Part shown: positions 45,680 to 56,768 of the stretch, in pieces
Position numbering within the stretch: position 1 is the first letter of the stretch
Layout: every line of letters starts with the position of its first letter
From: Irpex lacteus
Taxonomy: Eukaryota; Basidiomycota; Agaricomycetes; Polyporales; Irpicaceae
DNA: 64,000 nt
Direction of reading: 5' to 3'
Assembly (NCBI GenBank): GCA_001986395.2
Contig: MQVO02000022.1
Span: 434,001-498,000 of the forward strand
Program-made: the position numbers and the translations under genes
The notes under the pieces: generated by a model
What the model saw: the letters and a program-made list of their open reading frames with translations, nothing else
What the model was told of the DNA's origin: nothing
Databases searched by the model: none

Positions 45680-47470
45680 TTACGACAGCGTGGGGGTGGT
45701 CCAGGTGATCCAGGTGCTTGGGTTCCATGACACACCATTGAACACATTGTTCGTGGTGAAGAAGTTCGTCGCCGCGTTGCCGCCCTGTAAGAACCTTGTG
45801 AAGAATGCATCCAGCTGACTGGTCTGACTGCTAGGGAAAGCGCAGTGGGCGTGACCGCCAGCCTGGATGAACCCGTGGAAGTCAGCAACGCCGAGCGCCT
45901 GCCATACGGTATGCGCAGCGTTCATGCAGCCCCAGCTACTGAGAGGGCTGAGCCACACGTAGTCGGTGTTCTCGAGTGAGAGGAGGGGGCGGGGGGCGAT
46001 GAGGGCGGCGAGCAAGTGATGATCGAAGGGAAGGACGTTGAGGTTGTTGACGTAGTTGTTGAACAGAGTCGAGAACCAGACGTTCTCGGTGACGATTTCT
46101 GTAGCGGTCTGGACGGCGGAGCCTTGGTCCTGTTCGTACTTGGACAGACGCCAGCATGCGTCGCCTCCAGAGCCGGATTCTTGGGCGATGGTGAGTGCGA
46201 TACGTGGCTCAAAGGCACCGACTGTGAGAGCACCCTTGCCATCACGAGAGCATCCTGTGACAGCAATCTTGGTGACGTCTATGTTGGCAGAGGGCGTGGC
46301 TTCGAGGACATCGATGATGCGGGAGACACCCCATGCCCAGGCAGTCATAGCGGATGCACTATGGCTGGCACCGTACAAGTTGTAGAAGATACCCTTTCCA
46401 CGGCTGGCAGTGCTATCTTCCTGAGCAATAGCGTCGTTGTTGTAGCTTAAGACAGCGATCTGAATCATATAATACTTGATTAGCAGACAAAATTGGTTGC
46501 TCGAGTTCATGACAACGTACGCCATTTGGAACTGGTATACTTCCGCCGGCAAGGGCAATGAGTAGAGGCCACCCATTTGCCGGCTTAGTTCCAGTAGGGA
46601 ACTTGATGGTGTTGGTGAAAGTAACGGAGCTCGAAGTTCCACCAGTGACACCACCAGCAGTCACAGAAAGAGTTCCGCCGGAGAAGGAGCCAGAGACTTG
46701 CGGAGGCTTCGGAGGGATGGTGCCAGCCTCATAGGCTTGTACGAGAGCGAGGATCTCAGCACGACGGCAGGCCCAATCCTCAGCAGTAGTGACCTTGGTG
46801 CCGTTCGCGAATGTGAAAGGATCGGGAAGGGCACTGTTCGTGTAGCCCGACACCGTGCGAGGTGTGGTCGAACACGCTAAGCGTGAACGTGGAGTGTTAG
46901 CATGTGCTGTGGAATAAGCTGACCTACTCACTGCTTGTCGTGGGCGGGACTGACGTGGGGCCTGTTGAGGGTGCAGTTGATACCGGTGTAGAAACTGGAT
47001 TGGAGGATGGGGGTGGAGGCGGAGGTGCGGCAGCGCCGGGCTGACATCTGGCAATCTAAGTTAGCTCCGCAAGAATATGAAACTAAAATCTGCTCACTGG
47101 GAGTAGTACGCTTGAGCGGCCGAGTAGGGTCAGTGACTATCCAGACTGCGTCAGAGTCGAAAAACTCACGATTGAGTACAACGCTGTTGAATTATCGTCA
47201 GCCACCATCCGCATTTATTTTAAAAGCCTCTCACCATGATGTACCGGCATCACACGTCGTCCCACCTGTGCGCATGAGTAAGAGGATGTACAGAATGGGT
47301 ATGAGCAAAAATTTTGTTACCTGTGAAACCGATACCACCGCATTGACCTGACAGAATAATTAGCTAGATGATGCGATATAACTGCCGTCGTACTCACCCC
47401 AAACGGCCACACCAGAGACCTGGCTGACTGCAAGAGCGACTGTCGTGATGAGAGAAAACTTGCAAAACAT
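45680..47470 (-). CDS. CBM1-linked 4-O-methyl-glucuronoyl methylesterase (CE15)
   Basis: From ATG 47470: signal peptide [20 protein letters not shown], then a CBM1 cellulose-binding module ([15 protein letters not shown] to YYSQC), then a Pro/Ser/Thr linker, then the CE15 catalytic domain, ending TAA 45680. The nucleophile motif [19 protein letters not shown] is clear, and the catalytic His is probably in [12 protein letters not shown]. The enzyme cleaves ester bonds between lignin alcohols and 4-O-methyl-glucuronic acid on xylan, helping to free lignin from hemicellulose. The CBM1 is spread over very short exons, two of them only 14 and 13 nt. A TATA element lies 46-55 bp upstream of ATG. 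Secreted; strong marker of a lignocellulose-degrading basidiomycete. About 460 residues. Confidence 0.93.
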
Positions 47471-47515
47471 TTTATCGAACCACTGCAAGCTTGAGGAAGA
47501 CCATCGTTTGTCGGG

Positions 47516-47525
47516 CTTATATAAC
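47516..47525 (-). promoter_or_regulatory. TATA box of the CE15 gene
   Basis: GTTATATAAG on the minus strand, about 50 bp before ATG 47470. Confidence 0.55.
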
Positions 47526-48609
47526 TTTTCGGAAAGAAGCTCGTCAAGGTCTGCAATGCAGCCTCCATTGAAGTCCATTGATTTTCACGGACTCAATACC
47601 TGTTGGTTGAATTCTTTGATTCAGCCGTTGAAAACTCGGCAACAGATCTATCAAGGAGAAACTCCTCGACATGCCCACGTGTCGAAAGACTCAATTTGGC
47701 CAATGTCAAATTCAACTCGTTCAGCATCATACAAGACGGATCTCCATCTTGCAGAATCCCGTGAGCGTTGCAAAAGCTACGAAAGCGTCATGTTGTTCCA
47801 TACCTGCGGTTTATTCCTGGACTTGGTTCGGGTACTCAAATGCAGTCGAAGACTGACATGAGAAGGGCTTGCTCCTCCGTGTTGTCACGTTCGACCTCGG
47901 CATGCAAGTTGATATAGCAAAATGCAAGCTCTCAGATGCTAGTGCGGATTATCTGGTCTCCAAGGATTCAGTAATTGACAGAATAATACACACGTACGGA
48001 CCGTGGCCATGTATATTTGCGGCCCGCTGTGCTCTTTCAGTGCCAAGTACTCGCAAACTTTGAGCCAGATCGTCAGCATTGCATTCGACATCGCGTCGTT
48101 GGCGAGCATGCTACTGCATAGCCGGTGTCGAACTCGGGGGGCTTGAATAATTCCAAAAGAGGCCGCGGCAACTTGGGCATGTTCCAGGGATTACCTAAGC
48201 CGCTTCGTATTCTCACGGTGGCGGGCCAATCAAATGCGCGGCAGTAGCGTGCGGGACCTCATTCAACTTGGACGTCGACGTTCACCGCGAGCTCGTCAAC
48301 ACACTCAGCCTTGAATGCGACGCTGCTAGGTAATCTGTAACATACTCACTCAGAGCTCCTGGTGAATACTCTGGACTCTCCCGTTCTCTCGTTTTCGGTA
48401 TTTAACCCCACCCGCGGGTATTGACGTGACACCGGCCCTCGGTCAGCCTCGAGCTCTAAACAGCTGGATATTGTCATCCACAGCTTTAGATCCACAGCGC
48501 GGACAAGCAGAGCCGTAGCACTACTGCGCATCTGACTGAGGTAAGAGGTCATCATATTCTAAAGCTAGGCTTGTATCTGATTCCGTTGACCCCCAACAGC
48601 TGCACAACA
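47526..48609. other. Divergent promoter region, CE15 and F-box genes
   Basis: 1.1 kb with no supported gene. It should hold the regulatory sites of the CE15 gene (minus) and the F-box gene (plus). No clear repeats seen. Confidence 0.5.
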
Positions 48610-49974
48610 ATGTCCTCCCTTCTCACGTCTCTTCCTGAAGAGTTGCTCGAGCGGATTATTGCGCTCGCTATACCTTCCTCGAGCGTATCCTCATCGGCCC
48701 CAACCACCCCTCAGTTATCTCTACCCCGGTCCACATCTGCTCCCTTCCCTTCCCGCCCTTTCTCCTTACAGCCCCTTTCCGCAAGAAGGAATACTTTAGT
48801 AGTACGGCCACATCACACTACAGACCGTCGCGTGCATCGCTATACCCCGCTGTTGGTTAACAGTGTCTTTGCACGTATCGGTACGGCCGTATTGTACTCT
48901 CATGTGCATCTACTCTCCTCCGAGCAATGCGCCGCTTTCGCCAGGACGTTATCCACTCGCACGGATCTCGCTTTGCGCGTGAAGAGTCTGCGAGTCGAGG
49001 GCGTCTGGCCGGAGCTTTATGACTTGATGCAGACATTGGATGTCCGTCATGGTTCCCTTGAAGACTTCGATATGACTATCGCCACAGCAGAGAAGGGTAG
49101 TCCTGAAGATAATATGTCAGCGACAGAAGAGTTCTGTGCTGCACTGAAGATGCTGCCTCGTCTCGGGACGATCAAGTCGCTTACCGTGCGCAAGACTGCC
49201 GACGCCTATCTGACCCTTCCTGGCCCCGCCAGCATCCTGGAATGTCTGAGCAACGCGATTGAGCATTGGGAATCTTTGGTTAGTGTTTCAAGCTCTTCTT
49301 CTATTCATTTTCGCCGTCTAATAAGTGTGATTTAGGACACGGTACATATTGGTTTCAGGCTTCTATCTGGTCCACGACGCAATACCATTACGCCACTTCC
49401 GCTCGAGAATATCCCGCCTACCTCGCCATGCGCTAAATTTGTAACCGCCCTCTCCAACGCACCGTCGTTGCGCATTGTCTCTGCACACCTTCCTGCCGCC
49501 TGGAACTCCAGTCTCCTCGACATATCCTCCAATCCGTCGTTGGCTGCTATACGGCTTGAACCATCTCCTCCCGTTGCCGGGCCCCACCACCTGTTCCTTG
49601 TGGAGGCCAGCAAATATCCACGATTAGATGACCTGATCAAGGCAGGTTCTCCACCCGTTCCTCTCGGTACCTCGCTGAGAAGGCGCAGTGAGAGCCTTAG
49701 CACGATCACAACCACGTCTTCTGGCAGGCTTCGCGCGAACACGACGTTGGGCACATCTTCCCCGCCTCCGTCTGTTGTAGTCTTCCCATCGATACCCTCT
49801 CCGACTACGGGAGAAACATCTGTTGCAGGCCAGTCAAACAACGCGAGGCCTACCAGACAGGATGATTCCGACTCTGGATCGGACACCTCTCAAGGACGGG
49901 TCTACCGTCGTAGGTCTGGCAAAGGACATTCGCGTCAAACACGCAAGTGGTCTAGGCGTCAAAGTGTTGTGTGA
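48610..49974 (+). CDS. F-box-like protein
   Basis: Two exons, 48610-49278 and 49336-49974, joined through a 57-nt intron. The N-terminus MSSLLTSLPEELLERIIALA is an F-box start, followed by a Ser/Pro-rich insertion and then YTPLLVNSVFARIGTAVLYS, the second half of the box. Leu-rich stretches follow (LRVKSLRVEGVWPELYDLMQ; MLPRLGTIKSLTV). The C-terminal 120 residues are disordered, rich in Ser/Thr/Pro and ending RRSGKGHSRQTRKWSRRQS. Probably a substrate adaptor for an SCF ubiquitin ligase; target unknown. About 435 residues. Intact. Confidence 0.8.
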
Positions 49975-50609
49975 GATAACCGCTCTCTCTCTATATTTCC
50001 CATCCTCTTGTCTTGGGCTTTCAGTCGTTCTTTGGTTTCTTTTCTCTCCTCTGCATCCACATCCGTACCCCCATTCGCATCCGCATCATCATCTCTTGGA
50101 ATCTTGGACTACATATCTCTTATATACCCCTCCACGTTGCGTGGTACCAATGCTATACTTGCGTTATCAGCTTTCTTGCTTGGCGTGCAATTATAACTGC
50201 AAGACCATATATACTGGTAAGCTGGCTCTCGAAACGGTCTCGTTCGGTCTTTGTCACCGACGACGCGACTGCCGTTAGGTTCATGACCGTCCAGGAATTC
50301 CCCATTATGATTCCGCGGCAACACTGATGATGTTCGTTGCCTGTACGTATACAGAAATGTAATCTCTGGTTGAGTACTGCAACGGGCACGAGTTCTTCAA
50401 TCATCTATTCACGCTCCGGGTCGTATCAGTAACACCAGTGTCATTTATCTCCTGGCACAAAACTTGTGTCCAATATACGAGTGTACTACGCTGTTTACCA
50501 ACCAACAATTAAAACAAGAGACGGTCGATACTATGCTACATTCTATGGTCCAGGTAGACTTGTGTCTACAGCCCTTCCGTCAGATGGAATTCTGCGGCTC
50601 TTGTGCTGC
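49975..50609. other. Convergent 3' flank
   Basis: Between the F-box gene and the Old Yellow Enzyme gene. T-rich with a short CATCCGCATCATCATC run near 50080. Nothing else supported. Confidence 0.5.
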
Positions 50610-51967
50610 CTAATGATCAAAACTACCGTCCGCAAATGGATAGTCAATGTACCCTTCAGGGACTTTCGGGGATGTAGTATGTATCCCTATTACTCTCGGC
50701 GACTGGGAGATCCTCCTTGAGCCTTCGAGGCAGGTCAGGCTGGAAACAAGCGATCAACTACAAGCCGATGTATCGTGGGAAGGTAACGATACGTACGTTG
50801 GAGATATACTTCCTCCCAAACGCGACTAGTTCTCTTTCTGCGCCTGGCCACTTGCTTTCAGTAGTCTCTATGGCGGTCTCACGCGTGAACCCTCCCGCGG
50901 CTATGTATGCTCGTGGAGTTGACGAGTCGGTGATCCAAATTTGGCGAAGGAAGTCGTTCGACTACAAGCGAGGCATGTCTTAGCAGAGGCAATATTAAGG
51001 ATGTCATGAGCCACCCACTTCGCCTTTGTCCGTTTCCCTGTCCATGTTGCCCTGCACCCTTGGTTCTACAACATGGAGGTATGTCATCGAAGGGAAACGC
51101 AGTGCGAGTTGACTAGCGATGTACGAGAAGGTCGGCTTTGGGTCTTCCATGCGCATATCTGTATCAAGCTAGTGAGTCAAACCAATCACCATGTCACAAG
51201 TGAGAATACCTGCCGCCGAATTTACCCCATGGGCTCAAGCGAAGACCGACCTTCTGTTCCCCGACGGTCTTGATCACAGCCTCGACGACCTCTAAGGCGA
51301 ATCGAGCACGGTTCTCAACGGACCCACCATATTCGTCCGTGCGCTTGTTGCTTGTGGTCTGGGTGAACTGGTCTATGAGATATCCATTGGCTCCGTGTAC
51401 CTCAACTCCATCGAATCCTGCGCGATGAACAGCGTTGGATGCCGCTTGCGCGTATGCGCGTATATATTCTTGGATTTCTTCAACGGTCAGCGGACGTGGG
51501 GGAATTGGCTTGCCGTCCAGCTGAACATCAGAAGAAGAGACGTATGGCAGGCCCTCTTTCTTCAGCACGTCCGGGGAGGCCGCGCGACCTAGTGCCCAGA
51601 GTTGGAGGTAGATGAACGAGCCTTTGGCGTGCACCGCGTCGGTGACCTATGTATCGTCCGTTTAATACTTGTTCGAAGGATAGGAAATTCTTGCACTTAC
51701 CCGTTTCCATGCAGCAACTTGCTTGTCGCTCCAGATACCGGGTACGTGGTCTTCTCCTCCAGCTTGCGGAGAGATAAACGTTGCTTCCGTGATCAACAGC
51801 GTGCCTGGCACACTGGCACGTTGAGAATAGTATTTGACCGCGAGGTCGGTGTGGGCGTGGTTGATGTCAGCGCGGTAGCGCGTGAGCGGGGCGAGGACAA
51901 TACGATGCCCCAGAGTGATATCACCAACACGAATGGGTTTGAAAAGCTTGAGATCGGTGACTGTCAT
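50610..51967 (-). CDS. Old Yellow Enzyme family NADH:flavin oxidoreductase (frameshift near 3' end)
   Basis: From ATG 51967 (MTVTDLKLFKPIRVGDITLG). Visible landmarks: IVLAPLTRYRAD, LLITEATFISPQAGG, FIYLQLWALGRAA, the active-site block GFDGVEVHGANGYLIDQF, then QTTSNKRTDEYGGSVENRAR, VGLRLSPWG, YLHVVEPRVQG, YIAAGGFTRETAIE and LVAFGRKYISN. This FMN enzyme reduces activated C=C bonds of enones and quinones. Two oddities: the intron after WGKFG appears to use a GC donor to keep frame into DMRMEDP, and near the end a GGG run at 50659-50661 shifts the frame, so the literal stop (TGA) comes about 17 residues before the expected C-terminus at 50610. Otherwise the gene is well conserved. Cytosolic, about 370 residues. 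Confidence 0.83.
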
Positions 51968-52589
51968 GTCGGCGTCGTCGAGGAGGATGGGCAAGTTGTC
52001 TGATACAGCGAGCGGGTCAGCGCCATGGTATTTATAAGGATACGGAGTCGGTGATATGTTTTTGCTAGGAAAACAAACGTCGACAATAGAGTATTTGGTT
52101 GGACGTTTAAAACGTTTTTTTCTATACGGTTGGAGCTGTCGGATTTCCCGATCGCTGCGCCAACGGCTGAGGCTCGCTACCTGTGGCGTTGTGATTGGTG
52201 GGCTGGCGAGATTACGCTCCAAGCACTGCTAGAAAATTAGGTGAGTGGAGCCAAATATTTCGCAGAAATCGATTTAAATTGCCAACAAAATACTCTAGTG
52301 ACGTGTGATAAGTCAGTCTAAGGCAGAACATGGGCAAAACGATCTTTTGATGATCGACAAACCTTATCAATACCTTGTTCAAGTTGTCCCGACGCCCAAC
52401 GTGTTGAGCAACTTTGTGGCGGCCACGTGTAGAACAGTGATGGGTCAGATTACTTACGCGCACGAGGTGTGGATTCTCGCTACACACACGCACTACGGCC
52501 CAGCTACGGAGATAAGAAATCCATAACACTCTTCAACCCTTATGTACACCAATTTTGTGAAGGAATAGACAGGAGAACGACATCAAAAA
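51968..52589. other. Intergenic
   Basis: OYE promoter and GH44 3' flank. The open frame that runs upstream of ATG 51967 to 52222 lacks the family pattern and is taken as untranslated. No other feature. Confidence 0.45.
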
Positions 52590-55500
52590 TTACTGCTGTT
52601 GCAAGAACACACTTGTGTATGCGGGGACGACGATATACTGGTTCGTCGTGAGAGTGACCGTCGTCTAGTACTCTTTCGTCAGCACCCCCTTACGGTACAT
52701 CAAGGCAGCTCAAGAATACTCACCTGCCACTTTGCAACGCCAGCACCACCACCAAAGTGCCTCAAGAAGTACTTTCCAGTCGGCACATTAGCGAGGTACA
52801 GACCAACTGGGTTAACGTCCTTGTTTACGATGACTACGGTGATTGTCTTTCCGTTGCCGTCAGCACCAGCGTATACGCCGAGAACGTCCTCAGTTCGGTT
52901 GGCGAGATTAACTTGGACACTGTTGGATGGGAAGAAGGTGCCGTAGCTAAAGACATTTGAGTTAGCCTCCGTTCAACAGATCGGTTAAAAGACCCCATAC
53001 GCACCCTCTGTACAGCCAGTATGCCAGACCTACAGGACCTTTCTCGTCCGGTGTAGCCCAGTATGTAGCAGCATCGACACCCTCACGGCCGTAGATGCCC
53101 AATACATCAGCAGCCAAGAGACCGCCAGTGATATCAGTATCTGCACCGGAACTCCACTCGCTAATCGAAAGCTTTGTTCCGGGATAGTTTTGTGCGATAA
53201 GTGCCTGCATACGAGGAATGAGCCAAACTGCGTTAGCGTTCGGCTGGTGGTTCTGAGGTGCACTGGTTCCGATCCAGGATTCGTCAATGTATGTGGGGTC
53301 TGCGGTTTCATAGTTTTGTGAGATAATGTAAAAGATTTGAGAATTTTTTTACACGCACCCCAGAGAGAACGGGTCATACGAAGACGAAGGGCCTTAGCAG
53401 CAGCATCATTTGCGCTAGTATCTGGAGCATAATAGTAGTGGATGTCTATGCCACAATCCCGGTTAATTCCTCTCTCGGAATATACGAGGTGAGAGAGTAT
53501 GCGTACCGAGGAAGTCCAGCAGACGTTTTCCGACAGTCTGTTCGGCAGCCTTCATCTTCGCCAAGAACCAGGGGAGGAAGTCGACATTGTCGTGAGCAGC
53601 TATCGGGCGTTCTTTCAATTATAGTTCATTTTTGCAGAGATTGGGCCATACCGTTATCACTGTAACCGACTGAAGAAGTCCAGTAGTACCACCACGCGCA
53701 AGTACTGGGTGCCGCGACTTGAACAGACGGGAGAGCGCTCTTGGCAATGATGGAGTAGTTGAGTACACGTGCAAGCTCCTCATCATAGTCGATCGGGCTG
53801 TATAATTCTCATGATGAGCTCGAATACTGGAGTATGGAAGGGCAAACTAACACAGGGTGCATGTCTTGATGAGTGTTCGAAGCGATCTCGATTTCATTGT
53901 CGATCTACATATTATGGAGCCTTGTTAATCCATGCGATCTTAAGAGAGCATGATTTAACTCACAGTAACGATCTGGGGTGGGTGGGCCATGCTGGTAAGC
54001 CAGGTCTTTGCCAGACTCGTGTTCCACGGCGTGTAGACGTCTGCCTGGTTGGGCGGCGGCGTGATGTATGATCCATTAGGGAAGAGACCGTTGCCTGCAT
54101 CGGCCCTGCACAGAGGATTAAATCAAAGGTCGAATAAATATCGTCGTATCACATAACTCACTTGTACGGGTCGTACTTCTGCTGGTCTACGCGAGGCGTT
54201 AATACAACATTCGTCAAAACTGTTTGCTGGCTTACCGGGGTACTTAGTCTTAGGGTAAGAGTAAGATGTGCTGTCCTTCGCTACCCAGTCCAATCTGCAT
54301 TAAACGTGAGTAATTTGTTGGGGAAATCATTCAGGAACGCACGCAGGGACTGTGATCATGGCCTGGCTGTTAGCGCCTTGGACCCAAGCTGACCAGTCAT
54401 CGACCGGACCATCGTCGCCGACTCGGTTCTCAAAGTACCAGTCATTTCCGGCATTAGTGACACTGAGGAATGGGTTGAATGGTGTGACAGCGTTACCACC
54501 CCATCGGCTGCAAGGATTATCGTCAGACGTGAGCTGTCCGTAAGGTGGTTGGGTCGTACCTGATGGTGACACCGAGATGCTGAATATATGACGCAGAAGT
54601 CGGGAAGTTGACACCGTAAATGAGTGGAGAGATAGGCTTATGGTTACCAGTTGTGATGCTGACGCAGTGTTGATAAGTCCGTGGTATGACAAAGTAGCAC
54701 CTCCATGTCTCCTCACCTTCCGTACATAACCGTTGGCAGAGTGTAATTGAAGCTCGCGTCCCCAGAAGAGAGGACAAGGGAGCCTGGCGCCAAAGCATCA
54801 GCCAGTGTGAGGTACCAGATTGTCTTGCTTGGGGTGTCAACGGGACTGTAACTCGTCTGGCTTGTGACTTTGATGGCCTATACCACTCATGAGTATCGAG
54901 ATCCCTAATCTTTAACCACAGTAGTTTACTGACCTTGTTGTTAAGGGTCACGGCAAGTGTAGAGACGTCCACGTTTCCTTGCGTAGTAACAGCGATAGTG
55001 TTACTTGCGATCGGCTCAGCGCTGAGGATCTCAGGGGTGACAGTGATAGACTAGATTCAAGGAGCGTCAGTCAGCTCAAACATCCGAAACAACGTTGCGG
55101 TTTAAGCTCACTTACCGTGAGCAACTCAATGTTGTCCAAGTGGTACACTGCGCCATTCGCACCACCTTGCCAGTTGATTCGGTCCCATGTACCGTTACCC
55201 AGAGGAGAACCAGTGGGTGGTAATGCAGAAAAGTCAATGACGATAGTGTCCAAGCAGTAGTATTGATGTAGCTTGCTATCGTCGAAAGGGGGATATTCGG
55301 ACTCTGAGAGTTGTCCGTTGTCGACTGAATTTGGAAGGACACATCGGGTTGTGCACCAAGGATGTCGAATTTCAGTCCAGCAAAACCTGCGGTACCGAAG
55401 ATGCTCTCATCTTTGAGAGAGAGAGCGGCCCAAGCCGTATTGTTGACGGAAATACTGGTGCCTGTCGTAGCTGGCGCATCGGTGGCTGCGAAGTTGATGT

Positions 55501-55684
55501 CTGAACCCCATGACCTGATGGTGAGATCGTCAGAAGCGTTATTACGGATACTACAGCGGCAGGCATACCAATTCTCCCAGCCGGAGCTGAGGGCGTCATC
55601 TACGTAGACGTCTTGGTCCGCACGAGAGCGGCACGCGAGTGCTGTTAGCAGCACAAGCTGCGCCTTGAGGAGTCTGGAGAACAT
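52590..55684 (-). CDS. Secreted glycoside hydrolase family 44 enzyme (one frameshift)
   Basis: From ATG 55684 to TAA 52590, with many introns. Signal peptide MFSRLLKAQLVLLTALACRS is followed by an N-terminal beta-sandwich-like module of about 170 residues (WGSDINFAATDAPATTG; GLKFDILGAQPDVSFQIQST), a spacer, then the GH44 domain: HKPISPLIYGVNFPTSASYI, RWGGNAVTPFNPF, IVTIDNEIEIASNTHQDMHP (acid/base Glu region), FLDIHYYYAPDTS, and LSISEWSSGADTDITGG (nucleophile Glu). GH44 enzymes cut beta-1,4-glucans, including xyloglucan and carboxymethylcellulose. The usual Asn-Glu-Pro motif reads Asn-Glu-Ile here. At about 55248-55252 the frame changes inside the N-terminal module: homology on both sides is good but in different frames. 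No CBM1 is attached. Probably extracellular. Confidence 0.85.
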
Positions 55685-55733
55685 GTTTAGACTGACTTAG
55701 AGAGCCGCTGTACCGCCATCAGCTCCACATGTC

Positions 55734-55743
55734 AATATATACA
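55734..55743 (-). promoter_or_regulatory. TATA box of the GH44 gene
   Basis: GTATATATTG on the minus strand, about 50 bp before ATG 55684. Confidence 0.5.
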
Positions 55744-56768
55744 CAATGCGGATTGTTCTCGGTAAGAGTGCATGGTGACGGAGCTACCAGAGGATAATCC
55801 ACGGAAGAGAACGGGGCTCTGGACAATATATAAGGGCAAATACTACGTGAAGGAAAGCACCCGCAGTGATGAAAACGCATACCTTGATTACCACTCTGTC
55901 AATCGAGACGTACGAGTCCTTGCAATCGCATGGAATGCCAGTATGACCTTGCGTACATTTTGCCGACACTTTCACAATTGGTTGCCTCTGACCATTGCGC
56001 GAGTAAACCCAGGGCCGGGATGTTGTTCTGCAAAGCCATAAGGCACAGAAACTACATCATATGACCCTCAAGAACGAGCTCTTTACCGACAACACATGAA
56101 ACAGAGACACGGGGTGTTGGTGGTCGTGATTAGCAGTTCTGCTACCACTGGCAGCTGGCGCGGCCGGCCGAAGAAGGATTCCGGCGTCAAAAGGAACCGT
56201 GAAAGCACGCATTTGCCTTTTTCTAACTCTAACTCCATCACAATCCGTACGTTCAAGATCCATTCGAATTCTGGTATTTATTCAGACATTCACCGGTGTG
56301 CTTCTAGCATACATTTCACTGGATACAACATCAAGCGTCGCATGATGAAGATGTATGCGCGGTGATAAGTGCGCATGCCAGGATCCCCGTTAACCGTACA
56401 TTTGGGCACCTGACACGACTACTATCGCACTGCCCATACTTAGCCTCTCAATACTTACGGTTAACCGACGTGGGAAGTGAGATCCGGCTCACGGGTTTCA
56501 AATGAATACTGCGCCCAAAGTGACGGAGCGAACGTGATGGTTCTGTGCCGTCGTTTTCACAATCGCTCACTGGCACGCCCACCTCAAATGCAGGCGGCCA
56601 ACAACACATATTTTGACGTCTTTTTGTGTCTCCATACTGCTACGTGCACGAGCGGTATACTGATGATGATCGTGCTGTTTTTACAACTTGGCGCATATAT
56701 ATCTAAGCGTCGAAAAGCTCTCCGCTAAATAACATCCTCCTGGTAGTGGCAACGCGGACCTCGTTGTA
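55744..56768. other. Divergent promoter region, GH44 and monooxygenase 1
   Basis: 1 kb with no supported gene. Short frames of 60-90 codons occur but have no motif, signal peptide or splice support. Confidence 0.5.

Noticed and set aside
55227..55300. Alternative reading of the GH44 N-terminal module in one frame, avoiding the frameshift
   Set aside because: The alternative frame upstream is open for a while but loses the natural beta-strand pattern, and no splice signals connect it to the preceding exon; a single-base shift explains both sides better.
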